Assembly: GCA_023091735.1 (NCBI GenBank)
Contig: JALKBU010000608.1
Location: 1 to 31,121 of the forward strand
Direction: 5' to 3'
Origin: Trichomonas tenax
Taxonomy: Eukaryota > Parabasalia > Trichomonadida > Trichomonadidae
DNA length: 31,121 nt
Numbering within the stretch: the first letter of the stretch is position 1; the number at the start of each line of letters is the position of its first letter. The notes under the pieces were generated by a model that was not told the origin of the DNA, made no database searches, and worked only from the letters and a program-made list of their open reading frames with translations. Position numbers and translations under genes: made by a program. Shown one piece after another: positions 9,520-17,073 of this stretch.

Positions 9520-9530
9520 ATTCATTATTA

Positions 9531-9995
9531 ATGTTTTTCTTGTTATTTCCTATCTTTTCGCTATCAGATATAAAACCATTCAGAGAGAAACAACTGAAAA
9601 TGGGATCTCAAGGATCAGTGTTTGGCGATGAAAACGCCGTCATTATCATTCTTATTTTGATCACAATTTTAGTTCTCATTGTTTCTTTGTTCGTATGCGG
9701 CTATGCCTGGTATATAAGTCATTACCCGTTACAGCGCGATACACAGGAAAGGTTATTAGCTCAAGGTTCGCCTCGTTTTATGCGAGCTGATCAATTTCTT
9801 CCACAAAGTTATGCACAGTTCCCACAATTTCCATATCCCCCGCAATTCTATGCGCAAGTGCAGTACGGAGTTCCAGCAGGAATGCCTCAAGGACAGCCTA
9901 ATTGGAGCTTTACGCCAACACAAGCTCCAGAGTCAAATGAGGAGCAGCATTCTGATAATACTGAAGAAGAAAACAAGGAAGTACCACAAGTATGA
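9531..9995 (+). CDS. Small single-pass membrane protein with Pro/Tyr/Gln-rich tail
   Basis: 154 residues from ATG 9531. Residues 1-12 (MFFLLFPIFSLS) form a likely signal peptide. One strongly hydrophobic segment (about 37-61, rich in Ile, Leu and Val) spans the membrane and ends in Tyr/Trp. The rest is a tail rich in Pro, Tyr, Phe and Gln (about 85-125, e.g. FPQFPYPPQFYAQ), then an acidic end with Glu and Asn. If the signal peptide is cleaved, the lumenal part is only some 20 residues and the tail is cytosolic, with tyrosine-based sorting-like motifs. No family is recognised. The layout resembles the many short type I membrane proteins of trichomonads, but a function cannot be given. Confidence 0.65.
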   Translation: MFFLLFPIFSLSDIKPFREKQLKMGSQGSVFGDENAVIIILILITILVLIVSLFVCGYAWYISHYPLQRDTQERLLAQGSPRFMRADQFLPQSYAQFPQFPYPPQFYAQVQYGVPAGMPQGQPNWSFTPTQAPESNEEQHSDNTEEENKEVPQV

Positions 9996-10266
9996 TTTGT
10001 TACGAAATCAAAATTATATATATTTATAATTTATAAATTTATGTTCGTTTATAATTTCACTATTACCATAAATCAACTCCATATCTTTTCATATCCTCCG
10101 AATTACTGAAATACATCATGATAGTTTTAATTCTCAAATAAAGATCTTTCAAGAACTGGTTTTCGAATAATTATGTCAATTTTTATTACTGCTAGTTTCA
10201 GCATATTAGTTTATACTGAGTTACAAAATATCTGTATGTTTAATTTTATTTTTATTTATAAAACAA
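9996..10266. other. Convergent intergenic spacer
   Basis: AT-rich DNA between the 3' ends of the small membrane protein gene and the MAP2K-like gene; no feature was recognised. Confidence 0.5.
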
Positions 10267-11358
10267 TTAATGAGCGAATAATGCATCACGAGATCTCCTC
10301 TGTGCATCAAGGTCAATGTTTCTCCTGTCATTAGCGTTCTTGATCCAATCAAGAAGCTCCTGTTTTGTCTCATCGCCGCCTTGAGCAGTAATCCACTCGT
10401 GGGCATTGAGTTCTTCGAATGTAGCACGTCCATCTGTATCAATGACTAAGCATTTGGATATAAAATCTAAAAGAGCTGGAGAATAGTTTGGTCCGAGGTC
10501 AATTGTTAAATCATTTTGTGTTTCGAAGTTCAAATCCCAGAAATGAGTCTTATTTTCACCAAATGGATATCTTCCGATGCATGATTGATATAAAATCAAG
10601 CCCAAACTCCAAACATCACTACGAAGTCCGTAGGCATGACCTCTAATTCTTTCTGGTGACATGTAGCATGTTGTACCAATGACAGACTGTGTGAAATCGC
10701 TTGTATCACGGAGCTGTCTCGCTAAACCAAAGTCAGCAATTTGAATTCTTCCATCACGTGAAACCATAACGTTTGATGGCTTAAGATCACGATGTATGAT
10801 GTGATTCTTGCTGCAGAATAACAATCCTGCAATCATTTGGACTGTTATTTCATGTAAGGCCGGTTCTGGGATAATTGGTGAGTATTTCAAGTAGTCACCG
10901 AGCGATGCTCCTTTAACGAGATCCATTAAAATGTGAATTGAGCCTTTTTGGAAGAACGCTGAGAATAAATTAACAACATTTGGATGACGAAGGATTCTTA
11001 ATGAATGAATTTCATCGACAGTTTTTTGTAATTGACTTTTGTCTTGATACTTGATGCTCTTTACAGCGAATTCTTTGTTTGAAGGGATGTGAGTGCATCT
11101 ATATACTGTTCCTTGCACTCCATGGCCGAGCTGTTCATGGAATTTGAGGTCTGCAAGTGTAACAACAGGATATGCCTGCGAGAATAAGATCGTACCATCA
11201 GATCTGAGTCTAAATTCTCCATAGTCCGCGGATTCACGAATAACTTCGGTTTCGAAGTTCTCGTTCTCGAAGGGACTGCCTTTATAATATCCGGGACTGT
11301 CGTTGTCTAGTTTTGGAACAACAAAACCTGATTTCTTCCTTCTCTCAGAAAACGACAT
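10267..11358 (-). CDS. MAP2K (STE7)-like Ser/Thr protein kinase
   Basis: 363 residues from the ATG at 11358. A 65-residue N-terminal extension with basic SERRKKS precedes the catalytic domain (about 71-330). Visible elements are the glycine loop LGHGVQGTVY (77-86), the ATP-binding Lys100 in FAVKSIKY, HRDLKPSN (189-196), DFG (209-211) and SPE (234-236). The activation segment RDTSDFTQSVIGTTCYMSPE carries Ser/Thr residues spaced as in MAP kinase kinases, and the YMSPERI-G-Y-RSDVWSLGL run is typical of STE7 kinases. All catalytic residues are present, so it should be active. An upstream MAP3K and a downstream MAPK are expected in principle, but neither is in the window. GTCACTTTT on the coding strand at 11372-11364 lies five bases before the ATG and fixes the start. 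Confidence 0.85.
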   Translation of the reverse strand: MSFSERRKKSGFVVPKLDNDSPGYYKGSPFENENFETEVIRESADYGEFRLRSDGTILFSQAYPVVTLADLKFHEQLGHGVQGTVYRCTHIPSNKEFAVKSIKYQDKSQLQKTVDEIHSLRILRHPNVVNLFSAFFQKGSIHILMDLVKGASLGDYLKYSPIIPEPALHEITVQMIAGLLFCSKNHIIHRDLKPSNVMVSRDGRIQIADFGLARQLRDTSDFTQSVIGTTCYMSPERIRGHAYGLRSDVWSLGLILYQSCIGRYPFGENKTHFWDLNFETQNDLTIDLGPNYSPALLDFISKCLVIDTDGRATFEELNAHEWITAQGGDETKQELLDWIKNANDRRNIDLDAQRRSRDALFAH

Positions 11359-11363
11359 TGAAG

Positions 11364-11372
11364 AAAAGTGAC
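11364..11372 (-). promoter_or_regulatory. Initiator-like GTCACTTTT before the MAP2K-like gene
   Basis: On the coding strand GTCACTTTT stands five bases before the ATG at 11358, fitting the TCAYW initiator and the very short leaders of trichomonad mRNAs. Confidence 0.5.
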
Positions 11373-11490
11373 AATCTTACAGTGAATCTCTTATTTTGGT
11401 GCTTTTATTTACATATTTATCCAAATTTTCGTGAATTTCTCATCATTAACATCAAATCTCAACAAAATATAATCTCATAAGTCAAGTATA

Positions 11491-11562
11491 AGAATGTGCG
11501 TGGTACTTGTCCGCTACGCGTACAATTCCCCGACACATTCTAACAAAGGCGGACAAAGTCGG
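11491..11562. repeat. Palindrome-rich, GC-rich patch at the edge of the fibre-like cassette
   Basis: Within 72 bases there are several exact inverted matches. AGAATGTG (11491-11498) pairs with CACATTCT (11534-11541). TTGTCCGC (11507-11514) pairs with GCGGACAA (11549-11556). TACGCGTA (11515-11522) is a perfect palindrome. CCGAC (about 11530-11534) pairs with GTCGG (11558-11562). The pairs interleave. The patch is much richer in G+C than its surroundings. It may be an element terminus or a structured transcript; no family is recognised. Confidence 0.5.
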
Positions 11563-11683
11563 CATCATTAATTTTTTCACCGTCTAATATATATAGAGCG
11601 AATCACCTCACTCAAGTGCCCACGAGTCCCCTCCCCTATATACCAGCAAAAATAATATATTATTTTGGAATTAGATTTATTTC
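11563..11683. other. Spacer with a C-rich TCCCCTCCCCTATATA tract
   Basis: Non-coding by eye. GTCCCCTCCCCTATATA at about 11627-11643 resembles, in opposite orientation, the GTCCCCACTATATATA on the minus strand near the right end of the window (about 31036-31056). This may be a shared terminal sequence of related mobile elements, but the match is short. Confidence 0.3.
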
Positions 11684-11809
11684 TTATGCAATTCTAATCC
11701 ATGCAACAACAGCGAAATAAGGAGGAATATAATCAGTACCAGACCCGACAGTAAAACTAGTATTTCCACATAGTGTGTGAGTATAGACAAATAATATATA
11801 GCGACGAAT
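11684..11809 (-). pseudogene. C-terminal fragment of a phage-tail-fibre-like protein
   Basis: Reading the minus strand, a frame bounded by TAG (11812-11810) and TAA (11686-11684) gives about 41 residues that start nowhere near an ATG and end GSGTDYIPPYFAVVAWIRIA. This is the typical end of phage tail fibre and receptor-binding proteins: a Thr/Gly-rich loop, then a proline pair and an aromatic-hydrophobic last strand. VYTHTLCGN stands just before it, another HTHT-like element. It overlaps the end of the minus ORF at 11757-12086 in a different frame. It appears to be the detached tip of a gene of the same kind as the fibre-like gene at 12089-13186, in the opposite orientation. Confidence 0.5.
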
Positions 11810-12086
11810 CTATATATAGACAAAAATAACAAAATTTATTCAAAGTCTCTAGCACGCCACAAATATATTTCATATAATCTATCAATAGAGCAGCTTCCAT
11901 TATAACATCTGCAAAATAATCCTCATCATTATCATCAATGTTCAAATTCACTGGTCGAATTAAATATCCGCCATCTATTTCAATATTTAATACAGGAAAT
12001 CCGTTATAACTAAATAAAGTATATTTATCATCGACATTAATATATGGGATTTCTTTTTCCTTCATCATCTCTTCAAGAAGGTTCAT
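11757..12086 (-). CDS. Unidentified small acidic protein, head-to-head with the fibre-like gene
   Basis: 109 residues from the ATG at 12086, which lies two bases from the ATG of the plus-strand fibre-like gene (CAT-TT-ATG). Residues 13-80 look like a folded domain (IPYINVDDKYTLFSYNGFPV, then GGYLIRPVNLNIDDNDEDYF and an alternating helix AALLIDYMKYI). From about residue 75 on, the sequence becomes Cys/Tyr/Ile-rich and untypical. There another frame gives a neater ending (YLWRARDFE followed by TAA), so a one-base shift near 11870-11885 may have altered the C-terminus. No family is recognised. It seems to belong to the same foreign cassette, given the abutting starts. Confidence 0.4.
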   Translation of the reverse strand: MNLLEEMMKEKEIPYINVDDKYTLFSYNGFPVLNIEIDGGYLIRPVNLNIDDNDEDYFADVIMEAALLIDYMKYICGVLETLNKFCYFCLYIDSSLYIICLYSHTMWKY

Positions 12087-12088
12087 TT

Positions 12089-13186
12089 ATGATGAAATCA
12101 ATTATTGACTACGCTACTTATGCATTCAATGCTAAACAATCAGAAAGCACAATTAAATTAAAATATGGTGATTTAGAAATACTTTTAAAAGATGGTATGT
12201 TTCAATTTATATCTAAAGGTGGTGCAATCATTTCAAACATAAAAGAAATTATATTCATGAATTCAAAAATAAGTGGTATAACTGATGATATAACATCCAT
12301 ACCACCAGAAGAACAACGATATTACGCATTAAATGCATTTCCAAAAATATTAAAAATTGGTAAATATGATGTAAATGAATCATTTATCACAAACTTTTTA
12401 AATGATATATCTAATAAAGTTGATAAATTAACATTTGAAAATGAAGTGAGTTGTATTAATGAATCATTAAATACTAAAGCAAGTGTTGAAAATGTGAATG
12501 ATGAATTAATGAAAAAAGTTGATGTTACCATTTATGAATCAGATAAAGTAAAAATTAATCAATCATTAAATACTAAAGCAAGTGTTGAATATATGAATGA
12601 AAAATTAATGAAAAAAGTGGATAAATTAACATTTGAAAATATCGAATTGCTAAAGGTTCATGAAATAAGGGGTTTTATGAAAAAAGGAAGAGAGGGAAAA
12701 ACGATTAAAAATGAAGATGGAACCGAAACTGTAATATTACCCAAACCTTCGACGTATGTGGTTCCTAATTTCACTGACGGATTGCAGACAAAAACTGTAA
12801 TTATTAAAAACAATGATGGAGTAATAAATGTTGAACAAGTGCTGAATAGTAAGGCAGAAAAGAATCATACACACACGAAATTAAATATTGTATCAATTAA
12901 TGAAATCAATCCTTGGTTTGGTGAAAAAGAAGGAGCACCTATATATAAACCACCCACTTTTACTGCTGGTCTAATTACAAATGATGAAATAACATATATG
13001 AACCCAAACACAGGAGAACGAACTTACGTTATCGAAGAATTAAATCATAAGGCTGACATAAATCATACACATACGAATTTTGAATCACTACGAGTGGGTA
13101 ATCTAAATATTATAAATCATTTGCGAATCAGAAATCATAGTATATATAATTTCTTGATCTTCTTTCAGATTTTATCGATGCATTGA
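12089..13186 (+). CDS. Fibre-like protein with NHTHT motifs (phage/Maverick-type)
   Basis: 365 residues from ATG 12089 (the frame also has an ATG at 12044, which would overlap the divergent gene). The order is: a globular N-terminal region; two exact-length 33-residue repeats KVDKLTFENE.../KVDVTIYESD... each containing SLNTKASVE, plus a third partial unit (about residues 110-185), with the heptad pattern of a trimeric coiled coil; then two beta-rich units of about 80 residues, each ending in a Lys-Ala-x-x-NHTHT string (KAEKNHTHT, KADINHTHT). HTHT strings are typical of phage tail fibres, where they bind metal ions along the trimer axis. The last ~20 residues do not look like a fibre tip, and a tip-like fragment lies inverted at 11684-11809, so the gene seems truncated. 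Lys/Asn-rich codon use differs from neighbouring genes. Likely acquired from a virus-like or Maverick/Polinton-type element; which one cannot be told. Confidence 0.65.
   Translation: MMKSIIDYATYAFNAKQSESTIKLKYGDLEILLKDGMFQFISKGGAIISNIKEIIFMNSKISGITDDITSIPPEEQRYYALNAFPKILKIGKYDVNESFITNFLNDISNKVDKLTFENEVSCINESLNTKASVENVNDELMKKVDVTIYESDKVKINQSLNTKASVEYMNEKLMKKVDKLTFENIELLKVHEIRGFMKKGREGKTIKNEDGTETVILPKPSTYVVPNFTDGLQTKTVIIKNNDGVINVEQVLNSKAEKNHTHTKLNIVSINEINPWFGEKEGAPIYKPPTFTAGLITNDEITYMNPNTGERTYVIEELNHKADINHTHTNFESLRVGNLNIINHLRIRNHSIYNFLIFFQILSMH
12416..12640 (+). repeat. 99-base tandem repeat in the fibre-like gene
   Basis: Two in-frame 99-base units start at 12416 and 12515, and the first 27 bases of a third follow at 12614. 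The core TCATTAAATACTAAAGCAAG is identical in both full units, so the duplication is recent or under selection. Confidence 0.75.
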
Positions 13187-13733
13187 ATCAACATATCTCT
13201 TCCTTCTAGAGTTGTATTCCTATATTTTAGTATAACCACTCTATTGTCACAATATTATTTGCTGACACTTAATGCAATAAATTCAAAATTTTGTTGCCAA
13301 TAAATATGTTTTTTTTTTTCCAGAAATATATATATATTCATAGTTTGTTCTTCCACTGCTTAATTTGATAGGAAACATTTCATTGCTAAAGGACTGGAAG
13401 AATGAATGTTTGATTTCATTTATAATAAATGCTTTCATCAACGCGTGAACTCACATCTAAATATTCATTTAGCAAGTATATGCTTGGTAAAACTGGATTT
13501 ACATATGTATATAGAATTATCATTGGATCACTCTTAATCTTAAACAATGATTTATATGTTTGTTAAAAAATTGATTTTTTTGTGATAAATTCTTTGAATT
13601 TTACCGAAGATGTATTTGAACAGTTGATATTGCATGTGTCTGTTGAAAGAACACACAAAAATTGTTGATATATAGAATACTTTTTTTTTGATATGAAATT
13701 ACCACAACATTTGATAGCTGTGTTAGTAGAAAA
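13187..13733. other. Intergenic region without a recognised gene
   Basis: AT-rich, with T9-T10 runs at about 13310 and 13680 and stops in all frames. No conserved protein fragment, tRNA or repeat was seen. It may contain the right boundary of the fibre-like cassette, but no terminal repeat matching the left side was found by eye. Confidence 0.4.
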
Positions 13734-14366
13734 TTAAAATAATATGAAATAAAGGAATACTGCAATGAATAAACAAAGTGTGATAATTAAAGCCAAAATA
13801 AATGCTTTTCTTCGCTGTGCTCTACAAAGCATTCTTGTAATGATCGTCTCTCCAGTCTCGACATTCGTATCAAGTCGGGTTAATCCTTCATCGATATCTA
13901 AAATATTTTGTCTTTGTGTATTTAATGCATCGATAATATTTCTTCCAGAGTCCTTCGCTTGTGTGATACCGTAATTCAGTTCGTCGATTAATTTATCGCC
14001 TTTGTTCAACTCATTCTTTGATAAAAGTTCTTGACCATCGCCATCATTTGTATGGGCTCCTGCTAAAAGTGCTTCACGCTGTTGAATACGTTTTTGCATT
14101 TCATGAAATTGAATTTCTAATTTCTTCATGTCTGCATTAGATTGTTCAATATATTTCTTGGCAGCATTCATTTGACTCTTTTCCCACATTAGTATCTCAC
14201 TGCTGGCTTCTCTAATCAAAGTTTGATATTCTTCGAATTTGGTATCAATGAAAAGAGCCTTTTCATCCCTTTCGTATGGACTGAGGTCAGCGAATCCAAT
14301 CATTTTTTCCTGTATTAAAGTTTTTATTTGACTGACATCTTCTTTCAATAAAGAAAGATCAGTCAT
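13734..14366 (-). CDS. Qb-type SNARE (Vti1/NPSN/membrin-like)
   Basis: 210 residues from the ATG at 14366. Residues 1-125 are helical, in the position of the regulatory N-terminal bundle. A SNARE motif (about 127-180) includes ALNTQRQNILDIDEGLTRLD with a Gln in the central layer position (Q151 in NTQRQ, as in the GQR of Vti1). A tail anchor (about 188-210, FILALIITLCLF onwards) lies at the very C-terminus. Such proteins supply one of the four helices of SNARE bundles in Golgi and endosomal membrane fusion, with the helix in the cytosol. The spacing and the xQR core favour Qb over Qa or Qc. Which subgroup (Vti1, NPSN, membrin, Gos1) cannot be settled by eye. TCATTTTATTAAAATG gives an initiator-like start. 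Confidence 0.75.
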   Translation of the reverse strand: MTDLSLLKEDVSQIKTLIQEKMIGFADLSPYERDEKALFIDTKFEEYQTLIREASSEILMWEKSQMNAAKKYIEQSNADMKKLEIQFHEMQKRIQQREALLAGAHTNDGDGQELLSKNELNKGDKLIDELNYGITQAKDSGRNIIDALNTQRQNILDIDEGLTRLDTNVETGETIITRMLCRAQRRKAFILALIITLCLFIAVFLYFILF

Positions 14367-14628
14367 TTTAATAAAATGATTTTAATAAATGAAGATTTTT
14401 TTATATTTATGAAATTTATGATATAGGCAAAGATTTAGATCTTAAATTACCCAAAATATTTTTTATATAATATAATATTTTTGTTGATAATAATATTGAG
14501 TTGTAACACAATGCTATTGAACTATATATCGCAGGTAGGTAGAAGAGTTGTATAGAAAGGTTGCATCGAGATAATTGTAAATTTACAATAACAATATATA
14601 AACAAACTGAAATAATACATTAAGGATT
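14367..14628. other. Intergenic spacer
   Basis: AT-rich DNA between two minus-strand genes. Only the initiator-like TCATTTTATT just before the SNARE start was noticed. Confidence 0.4.
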
Positions 14629-15627
14629 CTATTCAGCTTTGGCTAGAAGAGGATCTTTGGTGAATTTTCTAGCAACTCTGAATTGTGTGATGAATTTCAG
14701 AATAAATGCAGTAACAGCAAAAACAATAGATATAATAGCACACTGACGGCTGTATGTTAATCCATCAAACGATCTTTCTTCCTGCTTCGCAACAATTTTC
14801 TCAGTAGAAACAAAGTTATATGTTTGCTCATCAGAAAAATGATTTCCATCAAAGGAAATCGATAATTTAGTACTGCCGGATGACTCAGGTTGAATGCATG
14901 CAAATGAATTATTTGTGAAAATATGACCTGCTGAAAGTTTTGTTCCAAATTTGCAAAATGCGAGATGTGGCTGAAACTCAACCCTTTCGAATTGAACTAT
15001 AACGTGTAATGGGTGCATTCCTGTAGTTGGAGGAATTACTGTTGTGATTTTTGGTGGTGGTGGATAACAATCATATCCATTACCAATCATACCATCAGTA
15101 CACTTGCAGATATTGTACGCGACACATTTAGCAAGCGTACTGCATGGACTTTCGCATTTCCAACAATCAGTTCCGTTTACATCTCCTTCTTTACCAATAT
15201 ATCCTCTCTCACATGTGCAGATGTATTTTCCATTGCTGTACATTGGAGATGTGTGGTTTCCGATACAAAAAGGTCGAACTTCTTCTTTGTAATGTGGTTT
15301 CTTGAATGGCATCGGCTCTTTGTGGTAATACGAATCAGGTTTTTTCATTTCTTCTTCCTCTGGATCCGGAGGTTCATAATGAGAATCTATTGAAAGTGTT
15401 TCTTCTGATTCTTCGTTGATTTCAGATTCACTTTGTTCGCTTATCTCGCTTTGTGGTGAAACTGTCGTTGAATCCGTTTGCTCGACTTCCAATTTTGACT
15501 GAGAAGCCAATCCTGCAGAATTTTTGGTAGAATTTAGGGTCATTTCAATGCCTGGACTGTCTGAATCTTGCACTGGATTTTCTTCTGCTTCACTTCTAAA
15601 AGAAACTAAAAATAATAAGAAAAACAT
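14629..15627 (-). CDS. Type I membrane protein with EGF-like and IPT/TIG-like domains
   Basis: 332 residues from the ATG at 15627. A signal peptide (1-14, MFFLLFLVSFRSEA) leads into an acidic Ser/Glu-rich region (15-95) with low complexity. Residues 118-188 hold about ten cysteines in an EGF-like arrangement (YICTCERGYIG, CWKCESPCSTLAKC, ICKCTDGMIGNGYDC). After a PPPPK linker, residues 205-273 look like an IPT/TIG fold (CKFGTKLSAG, FACIQPESSGSTKLSISFDG, TYNFV). A membrane segment follows (about 295-315), with a short basic cytosolic tail. Several N-glycosylation sites (NST, NHT, NGT, NNS) lie in the outer part. A surface or endomembrane receptor-like protein is inferred. Trichomonads have families of such EGF-bearing surface proteins, but the ligand is unknown. 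Confidence 0.7.
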   Translation of the reverse strand: MFFLLFLVSFRSEAEENPVQDSDSPGIEMTLNSTKNSAGLASQSKLEVEQTDSTTVSPQSEISEQSESEINEESEETLSIDSHYEPPDPEEEEMKKPDSYYHKEPMPFKKPHYKEEVRPFCIGNHTSPMYSNGKYICTCERGYIGKEGDVNGTDCWKCESPCSTLAKCVAYNICKCTDGMIGNGYDCYPPPPKITTVIPPTTGMHPLHVIVQFERVEFQPHLAFCKFGTKLSAGHIFTNNSFACIQPESSGSTKLSISFDGNHFSDEQTYNFVSTEKIVAKQEERSFDGLTYSRQCAIISIVFAVTAFILKFITQFRVARKFTKDPLLAKAE

Positions 15628-15684
15628 AAAAAATTATATAATACAGGGGTTATACCTCATTTGCCCCTCCTTGTCATTATTTGA

Positions 15685-15740
15685 AATTTTACACGACAAG
15701 ATAAAAATCAATTTACACGACGAATTTGTTTTTACATGAA
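15685..15740. promoter_or_regulatory. Cluster of TTTACACGAC/TTTACATG strings in a divergent promoter
   Basis: The 124-base gap between the EGF/IPT gene and the aminopeptidase gene has TTTTACACGAC, AATTTACACGACG (15710-15722) and TTTTTACATGAAA. These resemble the TGACATGTAAATT element in inverse orientation relative to the aminopeptidase gene, and the gap may serve both genes. Confidence 0.3.
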
Positions 15741-15751
15741 AAAAATAATTA

Positions 15752-16954
15752 ATGTTAACTAAAGAGAAGTTTGTTGATTATCTGGATAAAATCAAAACTC
15801 CATATCACTTCGTCGCGATTGCCCGAGAGTTGCTTAAAGCAAAGGGCTATGTAGAACTTGATGAAGCAGAGAATTGGACAGAAATTCCAACAAAATTTTT
15901 CGTCGTACGTCAAGAAAGACAATTACTTGCTGGAATTATTAGCGATAAGACTTCTGGCGTGTTTATTGGTGGTCATATCGATTTTCCTGCATATTCAATA
16001 CATTTCAATTCTGATAAAAGAGAAATGGAACTTGATACATGCACAGTCTCAAAATATGGATATCCATTGGCTCATACATGGTTTGATCACGATCTTGGAA
16101 TTGCAGGTATTGTTAATTATAAAAATAATGAAGGAAAAGTTGAGCAAAAGCTCATCAAAACAGGTGCAGTTGCGATTATTCCAAATATTTCATGTTACTT
16201 AGAAAAGTCTCGCTCTGCAAAATTACCTCCACTTGTTCCAGTTTTTGGAGGTGACACAACATTAACAGATATCATTACAAGAGAAGTTGGATGCAAGAAA
16301 CAGGATATCGTTTCACACAATCTTCTCTTTTTCTGTGTTGATAAACCAGAATTTCCAACTTTTGATGGTGATTTCATTGCAGGGCAGGGCCTTGATGATC
16401 TTAGCTGCTCAATACCACTATTAGATGCATTTATTAATCACGCGGACCAAAGAGAAAAATCGATATTCGCTTACTTTGCAGATAATGAAGAAATTGGTTC
16501 ACAGACAGCATTTGGTGCTGGATCAAACTTCGTTACAAGTATTATTCGTCGTCTCGGATTTGCCGACTCATTCTTTATTAATTCATACTTCGTTTCATGT
16601 GATGTTGTCCATGGACATCACTATCAGTACCAGGATAAGACACTTCCTGGTTCAGAATGCATTTTAGGTGAAGGTGTTGGATATATGTGGAGCCCACAAA
16701 GTGCTACTGCATCTAATCCCGAGCTGTTTACACAAGTCGATGCTATAGCCAAGAGGAACAACATAACAATTAACAAGTATTTCAATCCACGTGGTGGATA
16801 CACAATATCGCGTGTGATTGCTGCAAATCTCGGCGTGAAAGCAATTGACCTTGGTGTTCCACTTCTTGCCATGCACTCAATTCGTGAGATTGGCGCATGG
16901 GCTGATGTAGAAAGTTATTACAAATTAGTAATTGCACTCTACAAAGAGCTTTAA
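15752..16954 (+). CDS. M18 family aspartyl aminopeptidase
   Basis: 400 residues from ATG 15752, a little shorter than most relatives. The family signatures run in order: TPYHFVAIARELL near the N-terminus; GGHIDFPAYSIH with the first metal ligand H75 (and D77); WFDHDLGIAGIV; GQGLDDLSCS with the bridging Asp 215/216; ADNEEIGSQTAFGAGS with catalytic E246 and ligand E247; SCDVVHGHH with D284; and LLAMHSIREIGAW with the final ligand H375. All five ligand positions and the catalytic Glu are filled, so a working two-metal enzyme is expected. M18 enzymes remove N-terminal Asp/Glu from peptides, usually as cytosolic dodecamers. HID replaces the more common HTD in the first motif, which suggests a divergent branch. 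No signal peptide. Confidence 0.85.
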   Translation: MLTKEKFVDYLDKIKTPYHFVAIARELLKAKGYVELDEAENWTEIPTKFFVVRQERQLLAGIISDKTSGVFIGGHIDFPAYSIHFNSDKREMELDTCTVSKYGYPLAHTWFDHDLGIAGIVNYKNNEGKVEQKLIKTGAVAIIPNISCYLEKSRSAKLPPLVPVFGGDTTLTDIITREVGCKKQDIVSHNLLFFCVDKPEFPTFDGDFIAGQGLDDLSCSIPLLDAFINHADQREKSIFAYFADNEEIGSQTAFGAGSNFVTSIIRRLGFADSFFINSYFVSCDVVHGHHYQYQDKTLPGSECILGEGVGYMWSPQSATASNPELFTQVDAIAKRNNITINKYFNPRGGYTISRVIAANLGVKAIDLGVPLLAMHSIREIGAWADVESYYKLVIALYKEL

Positions 16955-17073
16955 TTGTTAAAAAGCTTGTAATTTTTGCTAACATGTTTAACCATAATGA
17001 AACAAACAAACAAGAATTATTTATAAAATACAAACAAAAAATAAAATATATAAATGTACGATAAAGATGCAAA

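Noticed and set aside
15013..15393. Plus-strand frame of 126 codons opposite the EGF/IPT gene
   Set aside because: The minus strand carries a signal peptide, Cys pattern and membrane segment; the plus frame is its shadow.
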